A DNA stretch of 64,000 nt from Phytohabitans houttuyneae (GTDB lineage: Bacteria > Actinomycetota > Actinomycetes > Mycobacteriales > Micromonosporaceae), in contig NZ_BLPF01000001.1 in NCBI RefSeq assembly GCF_011764425.1, positions 1,541,001 through 1,605,000 on the forward strand, given 5' to 3'. Positions 8,202-18,248 of this stretch are shown here, one piece after another. The notes beneath the pieces are model-generated. The model was not told where the DNA came from and did not search any database. It worked only from the letters and a program-made list of their open reading frames with translations. The position numbers were made by a program, and so were the translations under genes. Every line of letters starts with the position of its first letter. Positions within the stretch are counted from its first letter, which is position 1.

Positions 8202-9050
8202 GTGGACACGCTGGAGACCCGCGAGCTCAAGTACTTCGTCACTGTTGCCGAGGAGCTGCACTTCAGCCGGGCAGCCGAGCGCCTCGGCATGGCTCAGCCG
8301 CCCCTGTCCCGGGCGATTCAGCAGCTCGAACGGCGCCTCGGTGTCACCCTGCTCGAACGCAACCGCCGCGGCGTCACCCTCACCGGCGCGTGTCAGGTGC
8401 TGCTCGACGAGGCCCGCGCCATCCTCGACGGAGCAGCCGCCGCCGCCCGCCGCACCCGCCGCGCCGCGTCCTCAACGAACCGCCTGACGCTGGCCACGAA
8501 GGCCGGCGCGAATCACGAACTGCTGCGCAAGCTTCTCGATGCCCACACCGCCGAACCTGATGCGGCCGAAATCGAGGTACTTCTGTGCGCAATGGGAGAA
8601 CAAGCGCGGATGTTGCGCGACGGCCGCGCCGACGTGGCGTTCATGCAGCGGCCCTTCGACGCCCTCGCCGGGTTCGACACCGAAGACCTGCTGACCGAGC
8701 AGCAGGTCGCCGTCCTGCCCGCCGGGCATCCCCTCGCCGCGCGCACGTCTCTGACCATGGCTGATATCAGCGACGTACCAGATCTGCCGGTCGCCCGCTG
8801 GCCCCGCCAAGACGGCACCTACGAACCCGGCCCGGGCCCAGAGATCCACGACCTGTCGCAACTGGCCCAACTGATCGCCCTCGGGCATACCGTGGCCGTC
8901 ATCTGCGCCTCTGCCCGATCGTGGCTGTGGAGCGCGCACGCTGCCATCCCCCTGACCGACTCACCTCACGTCACCACCGTTCTCGCCTGGCCCCCACACA
9001 GCCGCTCCCTGGCCGTCGCCGGGCTCGTCCGCACGGCAGCCCATCTGTAA
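8202..9050 (+). CDS. LysR-family transcriptional regulator
   Basis: A 282-residue protein from GTG 8202. The N-terminal winged helix-turn-helix is typical (LKYFVTVAEELHFSRAAERL, then AQPPLSRAIQQLERRLG and LLERNRRGVTLT), followed by a linker helix and an effector-binding domain that is intact to about residue 280. It probably binds the palindrome just upstream, repressing its own gene and controlling the divergent SDR gene in response to a small molecule, as is usual for this family. The inducer is unknown. Confidence 0.93.
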   Translation: MDTLETRELKYFVTVAEELHFSRAAERLGMAQPPLSRAIQQLERRLGVTLLERNRRGVTLTGACQVLLDEARAILDGAAAAARRTRRAASSTNRLTLATKAGANHELLRKLLDAHTAEPDAAEIEVLLCAMGEQARMLRDGRADVAFMQRPFDALAGFDTEDLLTEQQVAVLPAGHPLAARTSLTMADISDVPDLPVARWPRQDGTYEPGPGPEIHDLSQLAQLIALGHTVAVICASARSWLWSAHAAIPLTDSPHVTTVLAWPPHSRSLAVAGLVRTAAHL

Positions 9051-9103
9051 CAAGGACCGGTCACAACCCCGGACGCGGAGACGCAGAGGCGCCGGACCAG
9101 GCA

Positions 9104-10416
9104 TCACGGGCCGTCGCAAGGCTTAGGGCGGTGCCCGCTCATCGGCATGGACCAACGGTGCGACGACGCCGACGGCCCGCGTACGCCACGGGGGGTGTCC
9201 CTATGGGTTTTGTCAGCCGCGAGGCGGGGTTCGTCCGCTGGTTTCGGTTGGTATGGGGTGTTGGTGCGGAGCATGGCGTGGAGGACGTCGACGCGTCTGC
9301 GGGCGAGGCAGATGAGGGCGGCGTTGTGTTTCTTGCCTTCGGCGCGTTTGCGGTCGTAGTAGGTGCGGCTGGCGGGGTCGGCCAGGGCGGCGAACGCGGA
9401 CAGGAAGAAGGCGCGTTTGAGTTGTTTGTTGCCGCCTTTGGGTGGGTGTTCGCCGCGGATGCTGGTGCCGGAGCGACGGGTCACTGGGGCCAGGCCGGCG
9501 TAGGCGGCTAGGTGGCCGGGGGTGGGGAAGGTGCTGCCGTCGCCGACTTCGAGCAGGATGCGGGCTGCGGTCCTGACGCCGATGCCGGGCATCGAGGTCA
9601 GGACCTCGGCAAGAGGGTGCGCATCGAGCATCCCTTCGACCTGTTCGGCGAGCTGGTCGCGTTGGTGGAGCAGGTCTCGTAGGTTGTCGGCCAGGCGGGG
9701 CAGGATGGTCTCGGCGGCCGCGGTGCCGGGCACGACGACGGTCTGCGTGTCCAACGCGACCAGGATCTGCTCGACCAGGCGGGCGCCCATGCGCGGGGCG
9801 CGTTTCTTGACGAGCTCGAGGAGTTTGGTGCGGCCGGCCTTGCGGATCCCGGCTGGTCCGCCGCACCGCGACAGCAGTTCGAGGACGGCGGGATGCTGTA
9901 TTTTCGGGCCCAGGACCCGCTCCAGCGGTGGGTGGATCTGGGTGAGCAGGCCACGGATGCGGTTGGAGATGCGGGTGACCTCGCCGGCGAGGTCGTCGTC
10001 GTAGCCGACCAGGATTTCCAGCTCTGCCAGGGCTTCGTCGCCGGTGTCGACCCGGCGCAGGGTGTGCGGCAACGTGCGTGCGGCATCGGCGATCACGTAC
10101 GCGTCGCGGGCGTCGGTCTTCGCGGTGCCGGGGTGCAGATCGGCCAGCCGGCGCATGACCAGGCCGGGTAGATAGGCCACCTGGTGCCCACATGCCCGAG
10201 CCACCGCGACGGGCAGCGCGCCGATCGAGGCCGGCTGGTCAACCACCAGCAGGCTCCGGCCATGCCGGTCCAGTTTGTCCAACACCTTGCGCAGCCCGGC
10301 TCGGTGTTGGGCAGCGTGGCGTCGTGCAGCCGTTTCCCGTCCTGGTTAAGAGCGACCGCGTGGTGTCCCTTCTTACCGACATCGAGTCCTACAAAGACGC
10401 CGAACTGGTCGTGCAC
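9104..10416 (-). pseudogene. IS110-family transposase, one frameshift
   Basis: Read from GTG 10416, the protein starts with the DEDD-type N-terminal domain (FVGLDVGKKGHHAVAL), then shifts frame at a G run near 10296 and continues with SLLVVDQPASIGALPVAVA, TDARDAYVIADAART, and the C-terminal transposase_20 block (LTSMPGIGVRTAARILLEVG, LAPVTRRSGTSIRGE, GNKQLKRAFFLSAFAAL). This is a whole IS110 transposase with one missing base. IS110 elements lack inverted repeats, so exact ends cannot be set; the left end is probably near 9200, where GGGGTGTCCCTATGGGTTTT occurs inside the extended C-terminus. Confidence 0.85.
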
Positions 10417-10663
10417 GCCTGGCCTCCCCACCGCCGTCCTGGGCGCTCGGCCGCCGGTAGGCGCCGGACTGCCGGCAGCCACGTTACGAGGAGACCTACC
10501 CCGACGATGGGGCGGCCGGGTCCCTATCAGCGGTCCGCCGACGCCACCCGGCCCGGCGACAACACCCCCGGATCATGCGAACGACAGGGGCGGTAAGTCA
10601 TACCGAGCCGGGCGACCGAGCAGTCCCCGGCTGGGGACGATCAAAAAGGTAACGGGCCCACTG

Positions 10664-10737
10664 GTCGGGTGGCCGGGAGGAATTTCACCTCCCGGCTCCC
10701 ACAGATCCGGGCGTGACAGTCTCCCGTCACCCGGCTC
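10664..10737 (-). ncRNA. Group II intron domains V and VI
   Basis: On the minus strand GAGCCGGGTGACGGGAGACT leads into GTCACGCCCGGATC, the 34-nt stem-loop with a purine-rich tetraloop that defines group II intron domain V. It is followed directly by a long hairpin (GGGAGCCGGGAGG paired with CCTCCCGGCCACCC) with unpaired adenines, which fits domain VI and its branch-point A. The intron 3' end should be near 10664. Domains I-IV upstream are missing. Confidence 0.75.
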
Positions 10738-11428
10738 TTGTCACCCCTGGTCCCCAGAAGCCGCGGGTCCAGCGCCAGTGAGCGAACAGGCGGGGATACC
10801 TTTCGGTGATCCCCTCCCAGCAGGTCTTGGCCTTCTTGAACCCGCGTAACCGTTTGTACTTCTTGCGGATCCAGCGCATCAGGTAGGCGTTGATGCGTTG
10901 GAGGAGGGGATGCAGCGCGGAGCGGTAGAACGCTCCGTAGTACTGCATCCAGCCGCGCACGATCGGGTTGATCGCGGGCCATCTCGGCGAAGGTATGGCC
11001 GACCCGCCGGTGCAGCCGCCACGAGCGGACCGCTTGGCTGATCTTCTTTAGGGCGTCTTTGCTGATGGCCGGCAGGAACGCGGCGAAGTTCTTGCCGTGC
11101 CTGCTGCGGGCCTTGCGGGCGCGGAAGGTGAACCCGAGGAACGTGAACGACGTGTGCTCGTGCGAGCCGCGTCGGTTGCTGTCCTTGCAGTACACGATCC
11201 GGGTCTTGTCCGGGTGCAGTCGCAGCCCGACCTCGACCATCCTGTTCTCGATCGCCGCCCGTATCGCCTGCGCCTGCTGTTGGCTGACGCAATGCACGAC
11301 CGCGTCGTCGGCGTAGCGCTCGAACGGGATGCCCGGGAAACGTTGGGCCATCCACGCGTCGAACGCGTAGTGCATGAACAGGTTTGCCAGCACCGGCGAG
11401 ATTACGCCCCCAACGCAATGGATAACTT
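10727..11428 (-). pseudogene. Group II intron reverse transcriptase/maturase, truncated and frameshifted
   Basis: The remnant starts in RT block 4-5 (VGGVISPVLANLFMHYAFDA), carries the catalytic FERYADDAVVH motif, and continues through RT6-7 (LRLHPDKTRIVYCKDSN, SFTFLGFTFRARKA). The frame then shifts near 10965 into the maturase X (GIIM) domain (VRGWMQYYGAFYRSALHPLL, RWIRKKYKRLRGFKKA). The first half of the protein and the intron 5' structure are lost at about 11428. The stop codon lies inside domain V of the intron RNA. It no longer encodes an active splicing or retrohoming machine. Confidence 0.85.
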
Positions 11429-11786
11429 CTGCTTCGACGTGAACCTCGGCTACCGACGCCTGGAGCGTCCGCGGCGGCCCGGCAAGTCATAGAGGTCATC
11501 CACTATGGACTGATGTGGGCGTGACGGTAGAGGCCCACCCTTTCCGTTGTCAGGTCCAGGTTCCTGCTGTGCGAGAACTGAGTCGGGAGGTGCCGCACAC
11601 CTTGTGCGACTTGAGCCTTGATCTACGTCTAACTGTCCGATCGATGAGCCCGAAACCGACAAACCGTACGAAAAGCGATGCGCGGCTGCCTTGACACCCG
11701 CGATCTGAGACGGCATCTTGCGAAGCAAGGCGAAGTCAGCCGTCCATCTCTCCTCAATGGAGGGGTGTGTCGACAGGAGGCTTCGC

Positions 11787-11990
11787 ATGAACGACCCGGC
11801 GACCCGAGCGCTGTGGATGGCAATTGCAATCATCGTGGCCGCGTTCGTTGCCACGGCTGCTGGCGCGCTCACCTGGGTAGACGGCCGAAGGCTTCCCCGC
11901 GCAGTCCTGACCGGAGGAGCAGCATTCGCCGGAACGCTGCTCCTGCTCCTTGCCGCGATCATGTTCGTTGCTGACCAGGGGCCGGCCTAG
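11787..11990 (+). CDS. Small two-helix membrane protein
   Basis: A 67-residue protein from ATG 11787, which has a good ribosome-binding site (CAGGAGG six bases upstream). Two hydrophobic segments (LWMAIAIIVAAFVATAAGAL and the later FAGTLLLLLAAIMFVA) flank a short polar loop with WVDGRRLPR, so it should be an inner-membrane hairpin. No family is recognised. The adjacent minus-strand remnant ends within its last codons. Small proteins of this type are common orphan genes in actinomycetes. Confidence 0.6.
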   Translation: MNDPATRALWMAIAIIVAAFVATAAGALTWVDGRRLPRAVLTGGAAFAGTLLLLLAAIMFVADQGPA

Positions 11991-12924
11991 GTCCAGGTAC
12001 CTGGGGTGCCGTACACAGATGCCACACCCCAGCCGAGTCCAACGCCAGATCCCCCGCGTCCCACGTACCCGCGGTTGGCGCCCCTGCGCTGCCCTTGAAC
12101 CCGCAAATCTTGATGTTCGTGAGGCCGTTCTTTTGACCCGAGGTGCGCGACACTGGTCAAGGCGTCGATCTGATGCACCACGGCGCCGAACACGTTCGTG
12201 GCGAACCAGCGCCACACCCCGGACGCCCGTACGAGCTGCTCGTCCTTCTCCATGAGCAGGTACGTCCGCTGTGTCCCGGTGAAGTCGGCGTTGGTGAACA
12301 CGCTGATGAACGTCGACCGGCCCGCGAAGTCGATATCGAGGTCCGACTCGAGGGGTGCGGAACCGGTACTGCTTCGTCGGGGTGGCCGAGTCGCGGACCG
12401 TGAACGAACTCTGAGCGGTCAGGGCGCCGGTCATGGTGTCGCCGGTCTTGGCCACTTTCGAGCTGTCGGCGTAGGCCCGATCCCCTGCGGGTCAACAGCC
12501 GCCGTATGCGTGGCAACGGCGGCCGTGGTGAAAGCTCGATCCCCGTGCGGGTCCGTGTCCACCGTGTGTTCTGCTACCGCCCCGGCCTCTTCAGCGCCGA
12601 CGTCCGCTGCGTCCAGGGACACAGCCGGCCCCACATCGCCGTTGACGGACTGGACGTGCACGACGGAGCCGGACGACGCCTGGACGGGTAGCAGGTCCGC
12701 CAGGTCCAGGGTTGCGCCCGCGCTGTCGTAGGGAAGCTCGATGCTGTACTGCCGAGTGCCGCCCTGTCGAGCTGCTGTGCGACCTGCCAGGTCTACCCCG
12801 AGGGCTGCCAGTCAGGGTCATCGGTGGCCGGGAGCACGGCAACGATCTGGCCGGCGTCGTTCAGCCGTGCCCGCACTGAGTACAGGGAAACGATCACGTT
12901 GTCGCCGGGCGACACCAGGGCCAT
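11987..12924 (-). pseudogene. Phage tail-fibre-like protein, multiply frameshifted
   Basis: Pieces in three frames join into one protein: MALVSPGDNVIVSLYSVRAR and AGQIVAVLPATDDPDWQPSG, then YSIELPYDSAGATLDLADLL, VVHVQSVNGDVGPAVSLDAA, the repeat-like HTVDTDPHGDRAF, KTGDTMTGALTAQ, and FTGTQRTYLLMEKDEQLVRA ending in an ADLALDSAGVWHLC-like block. The 'SVNGxxGPAVSLDAADVGA' and 'KTGDTMTGAL' motifs are those of actinophage minor tail or tail-fibre proteins. At least three frame changes and no complete reading frame show it is a dead prophage-type remnant. Confidence 0.65.
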
Positions 12925-12944
12925 GGCGTTGGAAAACTCGACGT

Positions 12945-13189
12945 ACCCCGACTGCCGGGTACTCCTCCGGCAGTGCCCGCGGTGAACCCGACCGGCTATC
13001 GATGAAGCCGCCATCGACCGATGCCCCCACCGCTTCATGCCCGACGACCTGCGCCATAACTCCCCAACGCTCATGGCTGATGATCGTCGCCCGGACGGCC
13101 ATGCCCACCACGAGGTCACAGCCAACGCTATCGAAACGCCGCACCGGTCGATCCTCGGGCACTGCCGTGTCGCAGCGCAGCCGAGGCAT
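12945..13189 (-). pseudogene. S1-like RNA-binding protein fragment
   Basis: From ATG 13189 (GGGGAG seven bases upstream) the frame reads MPRLRCDTAVPEDRPVRR and then GMAVRATIISHERWGVMAQV with a GGFIDS turn, matching an S1/OB-fold strand order (G-x-V-x-G, W-G-V, G-F-I-D). It ends PEEYPAVGVRR, where the C-terminal strand of such small proteins would begin, and is joined instead to the start of the tail-fibre-like remnant. It is therefore a 3'-truncated gene at a recombination junction. Confidence 0.45.
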
Positions 13190-13628
13190 GCCCCACTCCC
13201 CTGAAGTGGCAACCAAAGACCAGACCACACGTCCCCACGGCGCGCATTACCTGCGGCAGATAAGTAAACGTGATCTTGGAAGGTGCCGAACGAGGCACAC
13301 CATCACGATGTGCCGGCCGGGCGCTACGGCGTCACAACACGGTTTGGGCATGTTCCATGTCTTCAAGGGATGTGGATTACGGCGGTATCCGCTCTCACTG
13401 ATATTTGGGTCCACAGTGGCGAAAGCGCGACCGGTAGGGCGACCCACTGAAGACGGAATGTCCTAGCGACGGCGCGCGGGGCCAGCAGCGGTTGGAGGAT
13501 GCCATGTCGTGGGGTGGCTCTATGCTCTCCGAACGGAGACTGTGCCAACGGCAGCCCACACGGAGGCCGAAGAGTGTCATCTGGCCCCGTGTCCCCGTCG
13601 GCACCCCAACATCGGAACAGGTGATGCA
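13190..13628. other. Upstream region of the TPR-PIN gene
   Basis: No gene supported. The frame of the following gene is open back to GTG 13509, but those 40 residues are rich in Cys, His and Thr and look non-coding. The promoter of the TPR-PIN operon should be here; no clear -35/-10 pair was identified. Confidence 0.5.
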
Positions 13629-16600
13629 GTGGCACGGCGACCTAAGCTGCGGTTCCTACCCTCCTATACCCTGACATTCCTCCTACTTGGAACTGTCGCC
13701 GCAGGCGGCGTCTTAATCGATCTTGCGATTGAGGCAACCGGTGACACCGCAGCGTGGCCGAGAGCCCTGGCTCCCGTTCGAAGCCACCCATTCATTGCGA
13801 TAGCCGCGCTCGGGGCGATCCTACTGTTCCTGCCCATTATCAACACGCTGTACGCGAGGACGGGCCCTGAGCCGGCAACGTCAGACGATCTTGCCGACAT
13901 GGAGGAACGCCTTCATGATCGCTTCGACTCGGCAGAGCTAGCGCGGGCTGGCGACGACGACAGGCTTCTCAGAAGGTTACCGCCGTATGCCCGCTACTTG
14001 CTGGAACAAGAGTGGGATCACGACGAGGTATGGCAGCTAGTCTCCGTCTTCGTTGACGAGAACACAGATCCGATCCGGGTGGCGCACGAGTGGGCGGCGC
14101 AGCCACCGGATGCCTTGGATCAGCTGTCAGGGAATGCCAATCTTGTCGTGGCCGAGGTTCTGATGGCGTACAAGCAGGCTGGCGCCGCCCTGATACGTTT
14201 CGAAGCCGCGTTGAGTCGGGGTGTTAGCCCGCGTCCATACTGGCTGTACCGCACTGCGCATGCCGCGTTGCATGCGCAAGGGCAGGACTCTCTCACTGCG
14301 ACCGGCTACCTCCAAGCGGCTCAGGCAATCGACCCTGACTATCCCTTGGTCGTCGCGGCGCTCCTACATGAGGAGGGGCGGTTCGAAGATGCAAGGGCGG
14401 CGTTGGCTGGCTGGAAGGCCGCGACCCGTTGCGAACGGGACCAAGCAGCCCTCGTCCTGTCGGCCGCGCTCGCCGGTCACGATCGCGTCGACGCGGCTAT
14501 AACCGCCCTTGAAGCAGTCGCCCATGACACCGAGGCACCTGCTCTGTTGCTCCGGCTGGCCGAGATGCTCCGGCATAGGTCGGTAGTTGGCAATGGGGAC
14601 AGCCGTTGGAAGGACGCGTTCCGGGCCGTGGAGGTGGCGCTCCGCGCCCGCAATCTTCGTCGGGCCTGGCGTGGAGACAGCGCTGAGGCGGTCGTGGTGG
14701 CTGGTGAGGCGGCGGTCCTGGCGGACGATGCCCAGCAGGTGTGGTCGATCACGCGACCGCCTCCGGAAGGCACCGCCACCGAAGCCGAGGCTGCCGATGA
14801 CCGCGTGTTGCCGCTCGCCGCCATGGGGGCTGCGCTGACCGGCCGGGTCGGCCAGGCCCGCGAGTTCGCCGCCTCGCTTCCCGAGGGACTCGTGAAATGG
14901 CGCATGGAAGCTGAGATCGCAGCCGGGCAAAGCGTCGGTGGCGACAACAGCGGCACCATCTCAGCGTGGCGTCGCGTCCTAGACGCGTCGACCACGGACG
15001 AGGACCGGCTGCACGCTCTGCGTGCGCTCGCGCTCGAGGGCGTTGCCGACTTTGACGTGACGGAGGCGCTCAGAGAGCGCCATCCCGAAGCCGTTACGGA
15101 AATCGAGACCACTCAGCGGGTCATGGCCGCGTCAGGGCCTGAAGGCGAGGAGATGCTGCGCCGGCTCGAGTCGGAGACAGCACTAGCGTCGGTACGACGT
15201 GCCGAGCTTTTGCGCGCCGCCGACGATCCGCTCGGCGCGGCTGAGGTACTAGTCGACGCAACCGATCGGTGGAAGAATCCCCGCCTACTCCTCATGGCTA
15301 TCGATTCGTACATGGACGCTGGCGCCTGGGAACGAGCTGAAGCAGCCGCGCAGCGAGCCGTCGCCGAGGGAGGTATCTGGCCCGGAAGAGCTACGGTGTT
15401 ACGCCGGCTCGTCACCATCCAAGCTACGTTGATGAACTGGGACGCTCTCGCTGCGGCGTGTCGAGCGCTACTGGAGTTGGATCCAAACGACGAGGATGCT
15501 CGCTGGAACCTAGCGCAGGCCGAATTCTCGGCAGGAGAGATCGAAAAGGCCTGGCGAACCATCCAGCGCGCCGGTGATACACAACCGACGATTCCCAGCA
15601 GGGCCGTGTTCCTACTGGAGCTCTCTCGCCGATTCGCGAAAGCTGAGGAGGTCGCCCAAACAGCGCTAGCTCTGCTGCAGGCTTTCCCTGACGACGAGCT
15701 CGTCCATGCGGCAGCCATCAACGCCGTAACCATGCGATTCGACAGCGCTGACATACCCGATCCCCTTGGCCAGACCATCACCGTCGCTTGGTCAGCGTTC
15801 ATCGAACGTTACCCAGAAAGTAGGCTAATCAGGTCTTACAGCATTCGGGAAGGCGACAGCCCGCTAGCCGACATCGAGCCTATGCTCCGCCGCCAAGGAG
15901 ACACGTACCGGGAAGCCCTGGGTCATGTTCGCGACCAACTCTTTCCTATCGGATTGCTTGACCGCGTCGTGGGCAAGCCGTACGCGGCGATCTTTCCCTT
16001 CCGCCCTCTCGGGTATCACCGCGCGGAGTCCGCTGCAACACGCGACAGGGTAGTAGAAATGGAGCACGCCCGCGATGCACTCGCGAAGGGTTGCATCATC
16101 GACGCAAGCGCGCTCTACACCTTGGCCCTGATACCCGATATCGCGCCCACACTGACAGCCATGCTCAGGCGTCCATCGACCACCGCAGCCAGCGTCGGCG
16201 ACCTCGTCTCAGCAGATGACTTCTTCAGCATCCCTTCCTCGGGAACGATCGGCTTTGACCCTGACCGCGGACAAATCTTCCTCACCGATCCGAGCCCGGA
16301 GACGCAAGGACGGCAACAAGAGCTAGTACGGACAATGCTCCGTACTGCCCGGACCCTAAGACGTATCACGCACCCTGCTCTTGTCCACGTTCCCCGCGTC
16401 ACGAAGGATCGCGATCCTGTCTGGCTCCTCAACCTCGACGCCGCGAAAGACTCGGGCGTCGCGCTATGGGCCGATGACCTCGGCCTTCGCCAATTGGCGC
16501 ACACAAGCGGTATTAGGACTTTCGGAACCATCTCTCTCATCCGAGTAGCCAGGGAAAGGGGGCGAATCAGCGCAGACGAGGACCAAGATTCCATGCGCGC

Positions 16601-17597
16601 CCTTGTAAAGGAATACGTCGTCGACATCCCATTCGATGAGGAGATTCTTGTCGGTGTCGCTCAAGAGCAGCAGTGGCGACCCGAGGCCGTCGCGGCCGCC
16701 ATGAGTAGAGCAGCGTCCTGGGTCGACATCGAGCCAGCTATCAACGTGATCAGATCGGCGCTGCGAAACGCAACGGACGATCATCTCGTTTCCTGGACGT
16801 CCGCCGCGCTATATGGCCTGAAGGCGGCCTCCCCCGCAGCCAACCTGTATCCGAATCTCACGGCAATAACAACGGCCCTACTATGCGAACGGTGGGCTCG
16901 TCCGACTCACGCCAGCGCATTGGCGGCCGCGCTGCGCTACCTCGAGCCAGAACAGATTGAAAGGGTCTTTCGTGAGGCGCTTGCAGAGGTGTGGCAGCAC
17001 CTTACCAGCACATTCGATGTACGTGATGCACTTACAGTATATTTGTACCTTGTCAGCGAACTCGACGAGATCCACCGACAGTTCGCCGTACAGATTGTGC
17101 TCCAGCCCATCGAAGCATCTCGCAAGGCCGAGTATCTGGCTGGGGAGCCGGCCCTGTCAACCGTTTTCGTCCGAGACTGGCTCAGACGTCTCAGCGAGGC
17201 CGAGAATGAACGCGACGCAATCGCACACATTGAGGAACTGTTTGGCCAAACCGGCGCGACGACACGCCGCGCAGCCGGAGGCGGTGACTATGCCGACCTA
17301 GTTGTTTGGGAGGACGGCCTAGCGCCGAGGTTTGGCCTGCCCATCGTTGTAGAAGTCATATCTGGTTCTCGACGCCAACCCGCCATCATGCAGGATCGCC
17401 TCAACGGAATCGCCGCATCGAGCGGGAGCCGAACGCTTCTCGTACTCACATGGGACAGTCATACTCAGCCGGTCCGATGGACGGCCGAGCAGAACACAAT
17501 TATCGTTGCTTCGGCCCGCGACCTCGCACAGATATTGACCACAGGCTCATTGGCAGCCTCGCTTGAGCGCCTCATAACCGCGGCGCGTCCCGTATGA
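13629..17597 (+). CDS. Membrane-anchored TPR-PIN protein, candidate defence effector
   Basis: A 1322-residue protein read from GTG 13629, preceded by AGGTGA; GTG 13509 would add 40 unlikely residues. Residues 15-75 contain two hydrophobic segments (LTFLLLGTVAAGGVLIDLAI; FIAIAALGAILLFLPIINTL). Residues about 130-770 are helical repeats of TPR type. From about 820 a PIN-like nuclease core follows: CIIDASALYTLAL holds the first acidic residue and LWADDLGLRQLAHTSGIRTF holds the second cluster and the usual G-T-x-x-L strand after it. The tail (DYADLVVWEDG, then LPIVVEVISGS) resembles a degenerate PD-(D/E)XK core. It overlaps the next nuclease gene by 4 bp. A membrane sensor with RNase output is an inference. 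Confidence 0.75.
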   Translation: MARRPKLRFLPSYTLTFLLLGTVAAGGVLIDLAIEATGDTAAWPRALAPVRSHPFIAIAALGAILLFLPIINTLYARTGPEPATSDDLADMEERLHDRFDSAELARAGDDDRLLRRLPPYARYLLEQEWDHDEVWQLVSVFVDENTDPIRVAHEWAAQPPDALDQLSGNANLVVAEVLMAYKQAGAALIRFEAALSRGVSPRPYWLYRTAHAALHAQGQDSLTATGYLQAAQAIDPDYPLVVAALLHEEGRFEDARAALAGWKAATRCERDQAALVLSAALAGHDRVDAAITALEAVAHDTEAPALLLRLAEMLRHRSVVGNGDSRWKDAFRAVEVALRARNLRRAWRGDSAEAVVVAGEAAVLADDAQQVWSITRPPPEGTATEAEAADDRVLPLAAMGAALTGRVGQAREFAASLPEGLVKWRMEAEIAAGQSVGGDNSGTISAWRRVLDASTTDEDRLHALRALALEGVADFDVTEALRERHPEAVTEIETTQRVMAASGPEGEEMLRRLESETALASVRRAELLRAADDPLGAAEVLVDATDRWKNPRLLLMAIDSYMDAGAWERAEAAAQRAVAEGGIWPGRATVLRRLVTIQATLMNWDALAAACRALLELDPNDEDARWNLAQAEFSAGEIEKAWRTIQRAGDTQPTIPSRAVFLLELSRRFAKAEEVAQTALALLQAFPDDELVHAAAINAVTMRFDSADIPDPLGQTITVAWSAFIERYPESRLIRSYSIREGDSPLADIEPMLRRQGDTYREALGHVRDQLFPIGLLDRVVGKPYAAIFPFRPLGYHRAESAATRDRVVEMEHARDALAKGCIIDASALYTLALIPDIAPTLTAMLRRPSTTAASVGDLVSADDFFSIPSSGTIGFDPDRGQIFLTDPSPETQGRQQELVRTMLRTARTLRRITHPALVHVPRVTKDRDPVWLLNLDAAKDSGVALWADDLGLRQLAHTSGIRTFGTISLIRVARERGRISADEDQDSMRALVKEYVVDIPFDEEILVGVAQEQQWRPEAVAAAMSRAASWVDIEPAINVIRSALRNATDDHLVSWTSAALYGLKAASPAANLYPNLTAITTALLCERWARPTHASALAAALRYLEPEQIERVFREALAEVWQHLTSTFDVRDALTVYLYLVSELDEIHRQFAVQIVLQPIEASRKAEYLAGEPALSTVFVRDWLRRLSEAENERDAIAHIEELFGQTGATTRRAAGGGDYADLVVWEDGLAPRFGLPIVVEVISGSRRQPAIMQDRLNGIAASSGSRTLLVLTWDSHTQPVRWTAEQNTIIVASARDLAQILTTGSLAASLERLITAARPV

Positions 17598-18178
17598 GCC
17601 CGCTGCGTGTCCCTATTCCCTACGGCGACGATGCGACCTGGACCCAGCCGCTTGACACCACACTCCTCACAGAATACGTTGCCGCCTGCAAGGAACAAGC
17701 TCGGACAACGAAAGAGAAGGGCGACCGACTCGAGAGCCTCCTTTGCTGGCTACTACCACACATCCCTGGGTTTCGGGCACATACTGTCAACCAGTTTAGT
17801 GCTGACCACTCGCAAGAAATAGACATGCTAATTTGGAACGAACGGCACCCAACTGGCTTCCCATCATTTCGCGAAAAGATCATGGTCGAATGTAAGAACT
17901 GGATTCGTAAGGTGGACAGCAGCGACGTGGCCTGGTTCGACTGGAAAATGCGCTTAGGTGGTGTCACAGAAGGGTTACTCGTCGCCGCAAATGGAATAAC
18001 CGGAGACTCGAGCCGCCGTCACGATGCGGAGTCAATTCTGGCCCACGCCAACGCCGAGCAACGCCGGATCCTAGTCATTACACTGGAAGAAATCGGGGCG
18101 ATCACCTCTCGCTATAACTTGCGAGAACTTCTCATCGAGAAAGTGATGGGCCTCTCAGCGAGGGCGGGCCTGCCTTGA
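17594..18178 (+). CDS. PD-(D/E)XK restriction-type endonuclease
   Basis: A 194-residue protein whose ATG overlaps the stop of the TPR-PIN gene, so the two are coupled. After a helical N-terminus (KEKGDRLESLLCWLLPHIPG) comes the nuclease core: SQEIDMLIWN with Asp77, then EKIMVECKNWIRK with Glu99 and Lys101, giving D-x21-E-x-K as in Mrr-like and other restriction endonucleases. The following WFDWKMRLGGVTEGLLVAAN helix-strand pair is also typical of that fold (compare the QxxYY/Mrr helper helix). It should cut DNA or RNA, probably with or under control of its large partner. Specificity is unknown. Confidence 0.8.
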   Translation: MSPLRVPIPYGDDATWTQPLDTTLLTEYVAACKEQARTTKEKGDRLESLLCWLLPHIPGFRAHTVNQFSADHSQEIDMLIWNERHPTGFPSFREKIMVECKNWIRKVDSSDVAWFDWKMRLGGVTEGLLVAANGITGDSSRRHDAESILAHANAEQRRILVITLEEIGAITSRYNLRELLIEKVMGLSARAGLP

Positions 18179-18248
18179 CACCGTCTGCGGCAAGCAGCAT
18201 CACCGCAGGAATGTAAACTCATGGTCTAGTCCACGGCTACGGACCGCG

